From assembly GCF_026745355.1 (NCBI RefSeq), contig NC_079209.1, positions 6,391,507 through 6,455,506 on the forward strand: a stretch of DNA of 64,000 nt. Reading direction: 5' to 3'. Origin of the DNA: Beta vulgaris subsp. vulgaris. Its lineage: Eukaryota > Streptophyta > Magnoliopsida > Caryophyllales > Amaranthaceae. A model generated the notes under the pieces. It did no database searches. It worked only from the letters and a program-made list of their open reading frames with translations, and was not told the DNA's origin. Positions 1 through 13,639 of the stretch are shown in pieces. Position 1 is the stretch's first letter. Each line of letters opens with the position of its first letter. The position numbers and the translations under genes are program-made.

Positions 1-1110
1 AAACGTTCTATTCCCCCGTTACAGTCCGTTCCCGCGAAAACGCGACCGTTCCCGCGAACGCATTAGCGACCGCGTTTTTTTTCCCTGGATGGGTGTGGTC
101 AGCTAGAGAGGTTGAATAGTAATATATGGGGAGATTCAAATTCCAAGGGGGAGGTAGGGAATCATGAAACTTGACTTGAGGTGTCTTGAAACTGGAAACA
201 AGTGAAGGGGAATTACTATACTGGTCAACCAAACATTAAGAAACGGAAAAAAGAGTCCTCTTTCCCTTCCTCGATTACCCCCAACCAAACACCCCCTGAT
301 TGCCTACAATTAGCTGCTTGAAACATATTCTGTGATCACAAGACACCTTGTTTTAGGGCATAGGCATTATTGATGAGACTAGCCCACTAGCTGTGATGCT
401 TAGTGGCGATAGTTTCAGTTGTGGATCTTGGTCTTGACATGAGTGTTTGTCAATTTCTCAATTTTTCTAACTAGACTGATGTGATTTAACACATAACTAG
501 ACGTCTTATATATCTATTGATTTCATGAAAGCAGCAAGTTACAGTACCTCATTTTCCTTATGTTTTCAGCAGACTATGGGCAGTGGTGCTCCTATTTGAT
601 AATAGGGTTGTAGATATAGGGTTGACATAGGAAACAAGAGAATGAGATGAATGATAAGGCTGACCGAAAACTAATATTATTGTGTTTGTATCATATTCTG
701 ATTAAGAAAGTCAAAAGAAAGGAAAGGCATCATATATTATTATGTATGCAATTTGCAAAGTGATTCTGATCAGGGATAAGCAGTTTCGTAAAATGATCCG
801 TATGAGACAGGTCTGCATCAGAGTTGCAGAGAATCAATTAGGAGAATACTATATGAATTATGATATTATAGGAATATATCGCTCACCAGCTAATGGAGAA
901 TGTTATTTAGAAGTGACCATTTGTATACAAACTAAAAGCTTAGACCTATTTCTACAACTGGCTCAATTACTTGGAGACTGAGATAACCATATTATTGCGT
1001 TTTTCAGATACAATACCGAGCCTTCATAGCATGTTGTATAAATATGTATTTGTGTACGCAAATCAAGCTGTTTGCTACAATTTTTATCGCTAACTTCATT
1101 GCACTTCCAG
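1..1110. other. Probable CCC1 intron / upstream flank
   Basis: No family-recognisable coding sequence is seen upstream of the CCC1 exon. If the gene is complete, this is the 3' part of its last intron. The first 80 bases are unusually rich in CG dinucleotides (repeated CCGTTCCCGCGAA-like words) and may be a degraded repeat. Confidence 0.4.
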
Positions 1111-2201
1111 CAAATCAGGTGCATGCAAAAAACTGGTATCCTATTCCGTTGATCTTCTGCAGGCCTTGGGGCAAGCTACCAGAGAATGTACCATGTCACC
1201 CCAAACTTGCAGATTTTGCAAATTGTGTGAAAAAGAAAGGGCGCGGAATGTCAATCTTTGTCTCTATTCTTGATGGGGACTATCTTGAATGTGCCGAAGA
1301 TGCCAAGATTGCCTGCCAACAGTTGAGTACATACATTGAATACAAGCAGTGTGAAGGTGTTGCAGAAGTAGTGGTGGCCCCCGACATGTCTGCTGGTTTC
1401 CGTGGAATTGTCCAAACGATGGGCCTTGGAAATCTCAAACCTAACATTGTGGTAATGCGATACCCAGAAATCTGGCGTCGTGAAAACCTTACTGAAATTC
1501 CCTCCACCTTTGTTGGAATAATCAATGACTGTATTGTAGCAAACAAGGCAGTCGTCATTGTCAAGGGTCTTGAGGAATGGCCCAATGTATTTCAACGGCA
1601 GTTTGGCACAATCGATCTTTATTGGATTGTTCGAGATGGAGGTCTCATGCTACTCCTCTCCCAGCTTCTCTTGACTAAGGAGAGCTTTGAGAATTGCAAA
1701 ATTCAAGTCTTCTGCATAGCAGAGGAGGAAACTGATGCTGAAGGCCTCAAAGCTGATGTGAAGAAGTTCCTTTACGATCTCCGTATGCAGGCAGAAGTAA
1801 TTGTTATTACAATAAAAACTTGGGATGCACAAGTAGAAGGTGGGTCCCCGCAGGATGAGTCAATTGAAGCATATACAGCTGCTCAGCGCCGAGTTGCTGA
1901 TTACTTGTCAAATATGAAAGAAACCGCCGAGAGAGAAGGCACTCCTATGAGGGATGATGGTAAAAATGTAGTTGTGAACGAGCAGCAGATAGAAAAGTTT
2001 CTTTACACCACTTTGAAGTTGAATTCGACAATGCTAAGATACTCCAGAATGGCGGCTGTAGTGCTTGTTAGTCTACCGCCACCTCCTGTGAACCACCCAT
2101 CCTACTTTTATATGGAATACTTGGATCTTTTAGTGGAAAACATTCCAAGGCTTTTAATTGTAAGAGGATACAGGAAAGATGTGGTCACCTTGTTCACATA
2201 A
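1111..2201 (+). CDS. CCC1: Cation-chloride cotransporter 1 (CCC1-type), C-terminal part
   Basis: The translation matches the cytosolic C-terminal domain of plant CCC1, a membrane K/Na-Cl symporter of the SLC12 family. It begins with NWYPIPLIFCRPWGKLPENV, contains the strongly conserved GLGNLKPNIVVMRYPEIWRR segment, and ends with the family terminus RGYRKDVVTLFT followed by TAA. About 362 residues are present. The twelve-helix transport domain is not in the window. The open frame extends upstream to 1044, but family similarity starts just after a good 3' splice site (cacttccag, ending 1110), so I place the exon start at 1111. The upstream exons most likely lie before base 1. The alternative is a 3'-only gene copy. 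The roughly 1.1 kb tail has no internal intron and no frame break, which suggests a functional last exon. The 3' UTR probably runs to about 2400. Confidence 0.85.
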
Positions 2202-2399
2202 GTTAAATTGTTGTACTTAAGGACTAGAAACAACTTGGAACAAGATAATTTCTTCTGTTTCTTAATTCTTTGTAGCTTCAAAATTTTGTCAATTATTCTT
2301 TTTGTAGATGTATCATTATTTTCTTGTCACCAGACGGTGACTTCCACAAGTTTGGGAGATCTTTTTGTTTGTGCTGTTGCCTGTTGGTGATAGGCTCAT

Positions 2400-4700
2400 A
2401 CCCCTGCTTCACTTGCTTAAGATTTCGCTTAGCTTATTCCCCAAGAAAAACAAATCGCTTGGCTTAAAATAATATGAACTGAATTATTTCCTATAAACCA
2501 TATGAACTTTATATAAATGAGGCTTGCCTATAGCAAATTATTGTGATAGTATACTACCAAAAAACTTTAGAAAAAAAGAATTTTCAGACTTCACTAAACT
2601 TTTAAGTAGATGTTACACTTTTTTTTTAGGCAATAATTTTTCTCTATCTCATTCCTATCACATAGATCCCCTCTTTCCTTTCTCTCTATTTCTCTCCTCT
2701 TTAAAAAATTGCCTAGAAAAATGTGTGTTTAAAATTGGGGGAGGGGGGGGGGGGGTGTTTCAAGTTGGGTCCACCTGGATCCAGACCTAGACCCTTTTTA
2801 TTTTTTACAAATCCAAACCCACTCCAGATCTGTTGGGTCTAGCGGGTTCACGAGTACTAAGTGGGTCCTTCATTTTAAGTTTTCATCACATTTTTGAATA
2901 TATGTTATTAAAAAATTTCGCCCTAATATATGTAGGTCATGTATCCATGGTTAGCATTATCTAAACAAAATTTTAAAAATTCTCATAAAATATTAAAATG
3001 CTACAACTTACAAGTCTTAGATGGAGTTACAACATTAACGAGTTCACAAAATCACAACTCATAAAACCTTAACGTTTAGGTAAGTAAAAATTCTAATATG
3101 TAAATGGATCTGCGGGTCACGCCTGGGTCTAGCATATGTGGATCCGGATCCGGATCCGGACCCGACCCATGTTTTTTTGGGACACGACCAGATCCGGACC
3201 CATTGGGCCTAAAGTTTATGGACCTAAACCTTTATAAATGAATCGAATCATAGCAAATTTGGGTCGGATCGAGGACTCATTGTTATCTCTAAGTATTAGT
3301 GCTTGCATTAATAGGTTAACGAATTGTCTAGTGAATTGAGAAATGAAAATTCTCTAATGATTGAGGCAAGAATGTGAAGCTCGAGCAGCAAAAATTCAAT
3401 AAGTGGTGAAACAAATAATCCTCCTCCGGCTAAAAAATTCCCTTGCTTTATTCCAAGACTATCACGCCCGTAATCTTAGGATGTCCAGAATTCACCGCCA
3501 AACGTACACTTAGCATTGATGTCTTGATGATATTATTGATATCATGCCCAAATTAAATGTTTTGTACTGATGCCACGACAATGACTCACTGAGCACCTCC
3601 CTTTAATTTTGGGATATATACTTATTTATAAAGGAAGTTAGGAGGGTTTTTTTTATTTTACATTTTACTTTATTTTTTCTAGGAAAGATACTAATTGATA
3701 TGAAAATCAATTCTTGCTAGGCTATTAATTTACATAACACATCACCAATTCAGAAGTTCGGTACAAAGCTAAACAGTACAGAAGACAAGAGACCTATAAG
3801 GCCATCGTCAACACAAGTGAGTGCCTTATTGGGATGAGGATTCAAACCCTGAAAAATTTCCTGAGATTTGAGGTGATACTCCATTAATAAGTTACAAACT
3901 CTCCCTCTTACTTTTATAGTTATGTGTATAACACCTTCCTTTAATTTTGGGATACTAGAGTATTTAAAAGGAATGATCGACTAAAAAATCACCCCTAAAA
4001 AAAAAAAAAAAAAATAAAATAAAAATATATAAAAAAAACTCATTTTTTATATAACGATATAAAATGACTCATAAATATGACATAAAAAATTCTTCAAACC
4101 ATCCAGGTACCCATAAATAATTTTTAGTTAAGGATAATTTTGAAATTTTAACGCCCACTTATAAATTGTTTTTGAGTAATCGTATTAAAAATGACAAATA
4201 TAACTAATGATGCAAAAACAATATCTACCTATATATTATATCAATACCAATATATATTATTAAAATATGTGGGCATACAGTGTAAGCCGCCATATGCCGC
4301 TTCATTTTAACTGCTGACATGATGCTACATCATTTTTTAGAAGACGATTCTATGATCACTAAAATGATACACACTCATTACGGCCTACGGACAATGTTAT
4401 ATCTACTTAGTGGGTAGTTAACCCACTAGAAATAGATTACTCGAAATATCATCCGGAGTCCACACTTAATTAGTTAATTAGTATCGCAAAAGAATAAAAA
4501 AAGCAAAAAAAATATCTTAAGGGCTTATGCTTAGTTTACTTTCAAACCCACCTTATATTTTATTGGAAGGACTCGCAAAAGAGAACCACCTTTTATTTAC
4601 TTTTTTAAAAGAGAAGCACTTTACTTGGAAGTGTACGTCATTGTTAAATACCCGAAACGACGTTGAAATTCCGTTGTGTTTGCAGTTTGCCATATTTCTA
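2400..4700. other. AT-rich intergenic DNA with simple repeats
   Basis: No gene is visible. The stretch holds a G-run (about 2738-2756), a region rich in gggtcc/ggatcc words (2760-3290) that looks like a decayed element, A-runs near 3998-4015, and long AT-rich tracts. Confidence 0.5.
3138..3168. repeat. Short GGATCC tandem repeat
   Basis: The hexamer ggatcc is repeated about four times in direct succession, flanked by degenerate versions. It lies in a region of similar words and is probably an expansion inside a decayed element. Confidence 0.6.
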
Positions 4701-4713
4701 AAAGCTTGGGGCA

Positions 4714-4721
4714 TATAAATA
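4714..4721 (+). promoter_or_regulatory. TATA box of the ACD11-like gene
   Basis: TATAAATA lies 25-35 bases upstream of a pyrimidine-rich leader (about 4745-4889) full of tctctct runs, as in plant 5' UTRs. The leader ends at a donor-like gtacgt. No other TATA and leader combination this good is seen before the coding start at 9926. Confidence 0.5.
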
Positions 4722-4744
4722 TATTCTTCAAAAAGCAAAATACC

Positions 4745-7700
4745 CCATTTTTTCCCACAAACTTCACTCACATTCTCTCTCTTCTTTCTTCCTGATCTCA
4801 AAGATCGCAACTTTTCCATCACATTCATCATCAAAAGGGAAGATCACTCGCTTTGCGTTCCAATTTTGTCCATTTAATTTTCCAATTTGGTACGTTTTCT
4901 CCCCCTTTTATTTTTTGGATTAATTTCAGTTCTTTTTTCTTTATGTTTTAGTGTATGATAATTGGGTTGAAATTTACTTCTATGTAATTGGGGTTTGAGC
5001 TACAAGCATTCTTTTTTCTTTTTAGTGTATGTTCTGTATGATAATTGGTTGAAATATTCTGTTTTTTTGTGTGTGTTTAAGATTGTGTAAATGTGTTGAG
5101 AGGTCTATGGATTTGAGATTGAGGGAAGTAGGGAAGATATACCCATTTGAACCAAGATAAAAAAGAAAACATGATTAGAACAAATTTAGTGTTTTAATTG
5201 ATAGTTATTATGTGTAGACTCTAGTAAAAGTTCATTTTGTGCGTTCAAAATTGATCCTAAGACCTATTTGACACATCTAAGATGAACCTACTACATGTAG
5301 TGTCGTTGGACTTTGAAGGAATTAGAAAGAGGTAAGTACTTGAGGTGTTTTGAAGTTAGAGTTAGCGATTAAACGAATTCGGTTTACCCAATGTGCTTGG
5401 ATGTACTCTTGGTTCTCAGTGAATATGAACCTTAAGGTGTATAATTCATAGGTTTAACTTTTAAAATTGAGGAGTTGAGCATTTTGTTTGCTTTTAAGGA
5501 AGATATGAACAAGGGATTCTGATTTTCTAAGTGCAAACCCGAAAGTATGTTGTGAATCCTGATACCACTAATGGTGAGAAATGGGATGGGGGAAGATGAG
5601 TGGAATGCCATAGGGATACTTCTTCTAGTTACTCTTGGAAGTTCATATAATGATTCTGACGGCTCTTTATCAGTGCTAGGGATACCAAATATGTGCCTTT
5701 TTTTGGTTACATTGGTAGTCACTGGGCATGTTCTGAACTTCTGTTGATGGTCTACTCTCGGAAAACTTCATTTTTCCATGCTCGAGAGACACAATTGATG
5801 GACTTTCAAGGGACCCTAATTATTTATTGATAATAACTCTTTCTCTATTCAAGCCTCATATATAGGACTGAGGTGATGATCAGGATTGCCAACTTTTGTC
5901 CTTGTGGAAAGTAGTAGTCAAACCACCATGTGGTGCCATCTTAGCAGTTAGCAGCTCTACTGGGTAAACTTGAGTATGGTATTTGACCCTAAGGAGAGCA
6001 AGGCTATTGGTTAGGAGGGAGCCGAACCTTAGCTACCCAATGAGCAATTTAGTGGTTTTCTTGAGATTGATCGTTATGTTAACTAATAATCATGACGAAG
6101 GAGTCCTTTGGTTTTCATGATAGTTTTTTCCTTTTTTGTTTCGGAAGAGAATTGGGGGGAGGTTCTCATTAGGTGTCAGCTTTGACATTTTGAGTAGCTT
6201 ATGCCCTTTGTTCATCATTTTCCTTCATCTTTAATACTCAATATCTTCTATGAAACACTGAACTTTAATCGACAACAAATCAATGAAATATAATAAATGT
6301 CATGTCACATCCCACCTAAATCCTTGTGGCTAGTGAAGGCCGAACCTTAGTGGAAATGCTCACTCGGGGATTCAGAGAGAGCCTGTCCTCTTGAAGGCTT
6401 ACTTTCATATAATTATTTGACACTTGACACCATTGTCTATATTGCTACGATTAAGCTTCCTTGACTAGGTGATGTCTAGTGGTCTACAAAATACAAATGA
6501 AAACGTTTACATTAGGGGTGACTTCTTGCTGTAAGTTTGCCAAAAAGTGGCCCTTTTTCTATTAGACTTTTCACCCTTAGTCCCTTTCCTTAGAATTTTG
6601 ATAAAACGCCTTCACTTTATTGGTTCGATCAATTGTTTCATATAAATAGTATTGGAAACTCCGTTGTTTATTTTAACTATAAACTTCCTTTACTCTTTAG
6701 TTTAGTAATGAATTAGAGAAGCATGCTACTTTATGATTTATATTAAAGCTAAAAAGAATGTCCCTTGATACCGCATGGGGGATCCAAAGAGCTAGCTTAT
6801 ACGAATGGGGTGAACAATGAGAGAGAAAGTGGGAGAGGGAAGGGAAGGGAGGGGAGGAGAGTAAAATGAGGAAGGGAGAGGGAGGTGGATGGCTAAAGAC
6901 AATCTGTGAGCTTGGATGTGATATGTTTCAGTTGGTGGGTGGGAGTATTTGAGCATTGGGGGTCTGATAGGAGGATGGAAGCTGGGAGGGGAAGTCCAGG
7001 ATAGGCTACTATTATATTAGTTACTTTGTTGGGGTTGAAGCACTGTTACTTGGCCGTGGTGCTTCCGAAAGCTAGTTGTTTTCTAAGATATTAGAAGCCA
7101 AATTTCTCATTAGACAATTTGGTCAATAATAATATTAAATCGTTAAACAACTATTTTCTAAGACATTAAAGACCAAAAGTCTCAAAGTTTGCAACTATAG
7201 TCAAAGTACAAAGAACGAAAAGGAGGCATATGATAAAGTTTGCAAATAAGTTATACCTAAGTTGGAGTCTTAAAACATGGAATGCTCCATGAACGTTGTA
7301 ACCAAATGTCCTTTTATGTCTTATTTTATTTTTTAAGATTCTTAAAAGCCTATCTTAAGATGGAAAATTTTCAGTGAGGTAGGTCTGTCATAAATACATT
7401 GGGTACCATGACTACCATCACTTTTGAATAAATATATTGAATTAATTTATTCCAAAACTTTGAGGCTTTGAGTTAAATTTATTTTTGATATTCACATTGA
7501 TAAACGCAAACACAATTACACTGTAAAGTTACACCTAAATTATAAATAAGTATGTCCCCTTTAAATAATTATGAATTTATGATGAGGTCTTTCATTCTAA
7601 AACTTTGAGTTTTTGCCTTTTGATTGACATTGAAACAAAAACATGAATCTACAAAGAAAAGTTCAACTAAAATTTAGTAAATCCAGTTAAACAAAAATAT

Positions 7701-9925
7701 GCTGGTATGCATATACCTTTTTCTTTAAAAAACGAACAACACTCTCCTATAGTATCCCTCTCTGTCTTTTTTTTTTTAATTGGTGACATTTCTATAATTA
7801 TTAATAGGATGCTCAATGCTGTCACTTATTAATAGAATGAAGTTTGATGCATCAGAGTAATTTATGTATGAAGCATGGTGAGCAACATAATTGCATGGCT
7901 AGCGTTAATCAGTGTGCATAAAAAAATCATCAAGTAAAATCTAGGGTGCTGTTGGTACATAAATGTGTTGATTGTAGCTCGTCATCTGAAAATTGCATTA
8001 TATACCCATTGGTGATCTGTTTCAAGACTTGGGTGTTCCCTTTTACGATTTTGTGCTCCAACATTAACAGTAGCTCCAAGTAATTGAAGTTTATGCTAGA
8101 AAGTGGTCCAAGTTAAATAATTCATCAATCTTCTTTGGCTTGTATTAACAGCGATATTCCCAACTATTCGATCTTTTCTCAAAATAATCGTAAGTATTGA
8201 TTAATTTAAAGTAATCCTAACTGTAACATCAACCTTCCTGGAACAGTCTCTGCTTACTGATGACTTCTACACCCGATTTTTTTTAGCCTTTTTCCTGCTC
8301 CTCCCTCCCTCTCTTCTCCCCTCCAATTTAACAGATTAACGGGCTTTCTTCCTCCATGACCACCAATAATACGTGAAATCCACTGCTGTGAACTGACATG
8401 AAGGTTGAGGTAAGGAATAAAAGACAGTTTTGTGTTTGATTAAGTGAGAATTACAGAAGTTAATGGATAAAAAGAACGTTTAAGTGGCTTGAACACTACC
8501 AAAAAAAAAAAAAATTAGAAGAAATTATGGTCAATGTGCTTCATGCCTCTTTGTCTCTGATCTAATTTTTTTACAGAGAAACTGATTCTCTTTATTTCCC
8601 CTCTCCATCCTCTAGCTAACTCACTTGCTTCTCCTTTTAGCTACTCCTAATTATGCAATGCCTTTCACAACTCTTTCTCATTAGGCTAGTTCATTACAAT
8701 ATTACACCCACCTCTAACAAACTGTCCCTGTTCTCACTTCTCACTTCCTCATCAACCACCAAAAACAAATGGGGGATTGGGGAGGGGCTGCGCTGCTGTC
8801 AAAGTCGAGGGAGGGGAGATTTTCCACATTGTAAATCTATCTTCATTAAATAAACAAAGAAAAACATCTTCTCTTAACCCAAACAATACGATTATTTTTG
8901 CTGATTTTGATGTTTGGCTGCAGTAAACATTAGCACCTTTTTTCTCACTCCCAAAACAACGAGGAGCTGTGGTAAGAGATGGCAATAAATCAAAACAATC
9001 CGCTGCATTTCAAGATGGGCTGGGTTTCTTAACAGTTTTGCTTATCTTGCAGTGGCAGCGTTTACTCAACTCTTTTTTTTTTTTCAAAGAAACAAATTTA
9101 AGGTTTAAAAGCTTTAAATTTCTTCTCAAATTCAATGGTGAAACTGAAATTCTAACAGAGAAAACGATTTTTGACTTATTTGTATGAAAAATTATCAAAA
9201 TGCACACTTACATTGAAGAGTTGATTACACTGAAGAAGTTAATATATGGTTTGATGGCAAGAAGGTTAGGTCTTGTTTGACTTATCAAAATTTTAGTTGC
9301 TTTTGAAATTAAAATCATACTGCAGCTGTCAGGATTTTCTGGCTATTGGGAAAGAGGAAGGAGACAGCATGCCATATCAGGGGGAGGGGAAAAGGAGCGG
9401 GGGAAGTATACTGGTCGGAGAAGGTTTGGGAAGGGGGATGGTCTGATGGCTGTGAAGGGGGAAGCAGGAATAAAATAAGGGAGAGGGAAAGGGGAGGGGT
9501 AGGGAAATCTGATTCATTTTCAAAAGAAAAATATCTGGCAAGAACTTAATAGTTGGGTTTTTTCGGAGTTAGTTCAATATTTTGGGATTAGTGTAATAAG
9601 GTGGACTGGTGAACAATAGTTGGGATTTTTGCTGGAATTTATGTTTTTTTTTTTTTTTCAAATTTCAGTATCTGCTTAAAACTCAGGATACGCTACTTTG
9701 ATATAATTATCAAAAGGTGAGGCTATCACAAGTTCATAACAACAAACTTTTAAGCTGCTTCAATTGAAAAATATAGGTTAAGGCAAATGTGACGAGATTT
9801 TTTTGCTATTCTATGTGCTTTTCCGCAACCATACTGCTTGATTGGCATTCGATTCCTGCAATTTTGAGTATTCCTCTTTTGTTTTACAGGTTTAAGAATA
9901 CGCTGTCTAGGTGATTTTTGGCAGA
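4745..9925 (+). other. Probable 5' UTR exons and ~5 kb leader intron of the ACD11-like gene
   Basis: I infer a first non-coding exon of about 4745-4889. It ends at a donor at 4890. A strong acceptor (ctcttttgttttacag, ending 9889) is followed by a short leader exon, 9890-9925, before the ATG. The 5 kb between has no convincing coding sequence. It contains purine-rich tracts (6820-6900, 9346-9500), a pyrimidine tract near 8300, and A/T runs. A nearer promoter inside this stretch cannot be excluded. cDNA reads joining 4889 to 9890 would settle it. Confidence 0.45.
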
Positions 9926-12900
9926 ATGGCAAACGGGGGAGAGAAGCCATTGAGGAAGATCTCTGAAGCATTTAACGATCTAGCCACCACTGTCAATTCC
10001 CAGGAATCCGATCTTCAGCTTGCCTCATTTTCCCATGCTTGCTCGCTTGTCTCCCCCTTGTTTGGTTGTCTGGGCATAGCTTTTAAATTTGCGGAAATGG
10101 ACTATGTTAACAAGGTAAACCAATCCTTTCTCTTACTCTCCTCATCTCCTCCTCTCCTCCTCTCTCCTGCTATTTGCTGGGCTTTTCTTTTTTGAATTCG
10201 CTTTTATATTCTGGACTCTGACATCTAGTGATTGTAATTTTATATGAATTTGTGTAGGTTAATGATCTTGCTGAGACTTCAAACTCAATCATGACATTAC
10301 AAGCACTGATTGATCAAGATATTCAGGCAAAGACTGTACGTAAACAAGGCAGCCATACGAGAAATCTTTTGAGAGTAAAACGTGGTCTAGACATGGTCAA
10401 AGTACTTTTTGAGAAAATCATTGCAACTGAGTATGTTTCTTTCTCTCCTGGCTTCTCACTCACTCTATACTTTGGCTTTGTTTGCTCCTACCAGTGATTG
10501 CTAATGCTGTGCTCTTAAACATTTGGTCGTGGATGTTTGAGGCTCCTTTTGCTTAAACCTTTTTTCTATATTCTAATTGCATCGTGAAAGAAGACTTTGC
10601 ACTTTTCTTTTGGGTTTTTGTTTGTTGTCGGTCATTTAGTTTACATGCGTTTAAGTGAATACATAGATCACTCACCTCCTGCATGAAACTCTTCACCTGC
10701 AAAAGGGGTTGTTGCCTTATGTAATAGCAGATTTTGAGTGGATGGGATCCTTCTCCCATTGCCATATTCTCAAAGCATGGTTCGTAACTTTGTTTGTGAT
10801 GTCTGGGTAGCTTTTGACGTGCAGATGGTCGAGAAGAATTTGATATATTTGTCTGAATTACTAATTGCTATGGAAATTTGTGCAGATAGTTTGAGTTTCT
10901 TTTGCTTTTGCTACTCTTTTTTGGGGTAGGGGAGGGGGGAATGGTAACGCGATAACAGGTAGCAAAATACATAGTGTTTATATTTTGCGACATAGTGTCT
11001 GTTCATAAATACAATGTTTGTGGAAACAGCAAAATAAGAGAGAAATGTTTACCAATCCACAAAACAACAAAATAAGAAAGGAATGTTCACCTTTTACAAA
11101 TACTACTCCCTTCGTTTTCTTTTGTTGTTCGGTGTTCCTATTTGGAATCTTGTTGTGAGAGGAAATTGGTCAAAGTAGGAAGAACTTTCGAAAACAAAGT
11201 ATATATTAGCAACACCGACACTAGCGGAAAAAATACACACTATATTTTGGTGTTAGTGGGCACAACGGCCGCTACCTGTTATCGTTTAATCACCTCTTTT
11301 GGGGGGGGGGGGGGTTGGAGGGTAGGGTAGCTGGGGTGTGTGTGTGTGTGTGTGTGTGAATACTTTTAGTGTTGTGTTGGAACTTGGAAGGAACACATTT
11401 ACAGAAAAACTAGTATATTAATTTTATTTGTTTTGTTTGTAAAGGGTGGTGAATGGTTTTTACTGGAGTGGAAATTAGTTCTTGTGAAGATGGAACTTTT
11501 TAAAATTAAAATAAAGTGATGCAATACTTTCATCCCTATTCCTCACCTTTCTCTTTTCCCAACCATCCTCTACCCTCCATTCCATTCTTCCTTTTGTCTT
11601 TAAGTTCTATTGCAAGGAAGTAGTAACCAAACAAAGGAAACTACAAATGTGTTTTCCCCTAGAAAATGTTTCTTCAAAGAAAATCATTTTATATTGTTTT
11701 TCTGCCCAACCAAACAAAGCACCAGTACCTTTCTTTGTTTCTTTCCCTTTCTTTACTTTGATGGGTTTCTTAATAAATGATAATCACTTACGGGTTTATT
11801 TCATTAGTATCTTGTCATCATTGCTATGAATGTGGCGACCTGTCAACTTTGTGATGGGGGTTATATATTAAACATAATTACTTATGACCTGTCAATGTGG
11901 CAATTTGCCAATCACTTTGTGATGCGGCAGGTAGTTGAAACTATTGCTACTCTAGTTTTTGGTGCCTCTGGCCAAACTTTTAGATGAGAGTGGCTTTAAA
12001 TTGAATGAGGAAAGCTCAGATTTCAGCGAAAGTGTGGCTGCTAACATTTAACAAGTCCAATTTTTATCAAGCGTTTCGGTGGCTCTGTTGGGGACTGGAG
12101 GCCGGACGGAGTTGATAAAGATATATTACCACATCTGTTATTGTGGCATTTCTTAGAAATGTATTGGTTGATGATTTTTCATGCGTTCAGACTTCAGACA
12201 AAGTAGAAAGAAGATCAAAGTAATTGTGCTGCGATTATAGTTTGAAGTACTGTAATTCAGGGAGCAAGTGGCACTATCAAGATTTAAGATTCACCAAGTT
12301 TGAGATGCAATCTTCGTTGAGGCAATAAATGGAGGTGGAATGTAGTATTGGCATTTTAGGGGTCCATGCTGTTCATGGATCTTTACTTCTTTGCATCATA
12401 GGCCTGTAAATCATTCTTGTTGCATATTTTTGTTCTTCTTGTGCAGAACCATATTGCATGATATACAACTGCTGCTATCTGCTTTAATCTTTGTCTTCAT
12501 CTTCAGGGGGGATTCTTTGAAGAATGCGGCTTCTGACGCATACACTCAAGTATTTGCCCCACATCATGGATGGGCTATTAGGAAAGCGGTTGGTGCAGGG
12601 ATGTATGCCCTTCCTACTAGACCGCAGTTGATGAAGAAGTTGAATGAGGATGGTGGGGTGCACTTTCTAAACTAGTTTTTCTTGCCTAAATTATATTTTG
12701 GTGATTCATGTGCATGTTCAATGGATTATAAAATGCTTTTAAAAATTATATTCGATCTTTTCTTTTAAGGGTTTTCCTTTTTCAAATTAATGATGTGTAT
12801 TGTTTAGTTTGTTTAAAATATTAAGCTTCTTAATCTGGAGAAAACATGGCTGTAAATGCTTAGAGTACTTGTATATTTACGGGTTACAAACTTAGAATTA

Positions 12901-13556
12901 GAAGTGATTTTAGAAATGGTGTTGAAGAGTCTTGGACAAGCATTAGTCAGTAGTTTCTTAAAGGCAGGAGTGTTTGTGAGGAATATGTATTTAGAGCAAA
13001 CCACATATAAATTCTCCTTTTAATCAAACATGTCTTAGTTACTTTGTATGTAGTCATATGCTCACCATTTGTTCAAAGTTTTCAAGCAAGATTATGGTCT
13101 TCCCCAACCATGCTTTTAATCGTTAAATGCTCTCCCAAGTATCAATTGCCTAGCATCTAATAGTAGTTGGATAATTAGTTTCACATCGCAATTGTCTGTT
13201 AACACTTAATATCTTGTTGGGTATGGGTGGTTCAGGTCACTACTTTCTCGGGTCGTTACCAGGTATATCATAGTTGGTTCGAGTCGGTTGTGCTGGTCGA
13301 GTTAGATATTTATATAGTGATCAGCTGTTAGTGTGATTTTTATGCGTCCTTGCTTTCATGTTATGATTTTCCGCAAGTAATATGGATCTTGTATCGACTA
13401 GTTTGGTGATATATATGCTGATTTTGCATTTTGATTGGTTTCTTTGCAGAGAATTCTGCCTGCGTCCCAATGCAAAGCTACATTACTTCTTCGACTGCTG
13501 TGATTGGATACGTTGAGAAGCTGTTCCTCTCAAAAGAACTAGGCTTAGATTGGTGA
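9926..13556 (+). CDS. ACD11: ACD11-like ceramide-1-phosphate/sphingolipid transfer protein (GLTP fold)
   Basis: Four coding exons are supported: 9926-10114, 10258-10430, 12507-12652 and 13450-13556. All have GT-AG borders, and they join in frame to 615 nt (204 aa; Arabidopsis ACD11 is about 206). The GLTP domain fills the protein. Hallmarks include FSHACSLVSPLFGCLGIAFK, SHTRNLLRVKRGLDMVKVLF, VFAPHHGWAIRKAV, and a C-terminus ending GLDW. Residues known in ACD11 to bind the ceramide-1-phosphate headgroup (D60, K64, R99, R103, H143) correspond here to D59, K63, R98, R102 and H141, so the binding site looks intact. The family moves ceramide-1-phosphate between membranes in the cytosol; loss in Arabidopsis triggers salicylate-dependent cell death. 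The first ATG of the conserved frame (MANGGEKPLRK) is chosen as start. The introns are about 0.14, 2.1 and 0.8 kb. Confidence 0.93.
11299..11314. repeat. G homopolymer tract in ACD11-like intron
   Basis: A run of about 14 G lies in the second coding-gene intron, just upstream of a TG microsatellite. Confidence 0.8.
11334..11358. repeat. (TG)n microsatellite in ACD11-like intron
   Basis: About eleven TG dinucleotides in a row lie within the intron between coding exons 2 and 3 of the ACD11-like gene. Confidence 0.85.
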
Positions 13557-13616
13557 TTGTGGGGAATTTAATGTATGATTTAGTGAATAATGTACTGTAC
13601 TACACTCTTGCTATGT

Positions 13617-13622
13617 AATAAA
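13617..13622 (+). terminator. Poly(A) signal AATAAA of the ACD11-like gene
   Basis: A canonical AATAAA lies 61 bases after the ACD11-like stop codon. Confidence 0.6.
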
Positions 13623-13639
13623 AATCTAGAAGACCTTTC

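Noticed and set aside
742..981. 79-aa open frame upstream of the CCC1 exon
   Set aside because: No family resemblance, and it does not join in frame to the CCC1 exon through plausible splice sites; likely chance within an intron.
1251..1595. Open frames antisense to the CCC1 exon
   Set aside because: Mirror images of a conserved coding region; no independent signal.
9346..9549. Glycine/arginine-rich open frame before the ACD11-like gene
   Set aside because: Produced by a purine-rich tract in the leader intron; no homology.
11105..11330. Stowaway-like start (ctcccttcgttttc)
   Set aside because: The opposite terminus and a TA duplication are not found; too weak to call.
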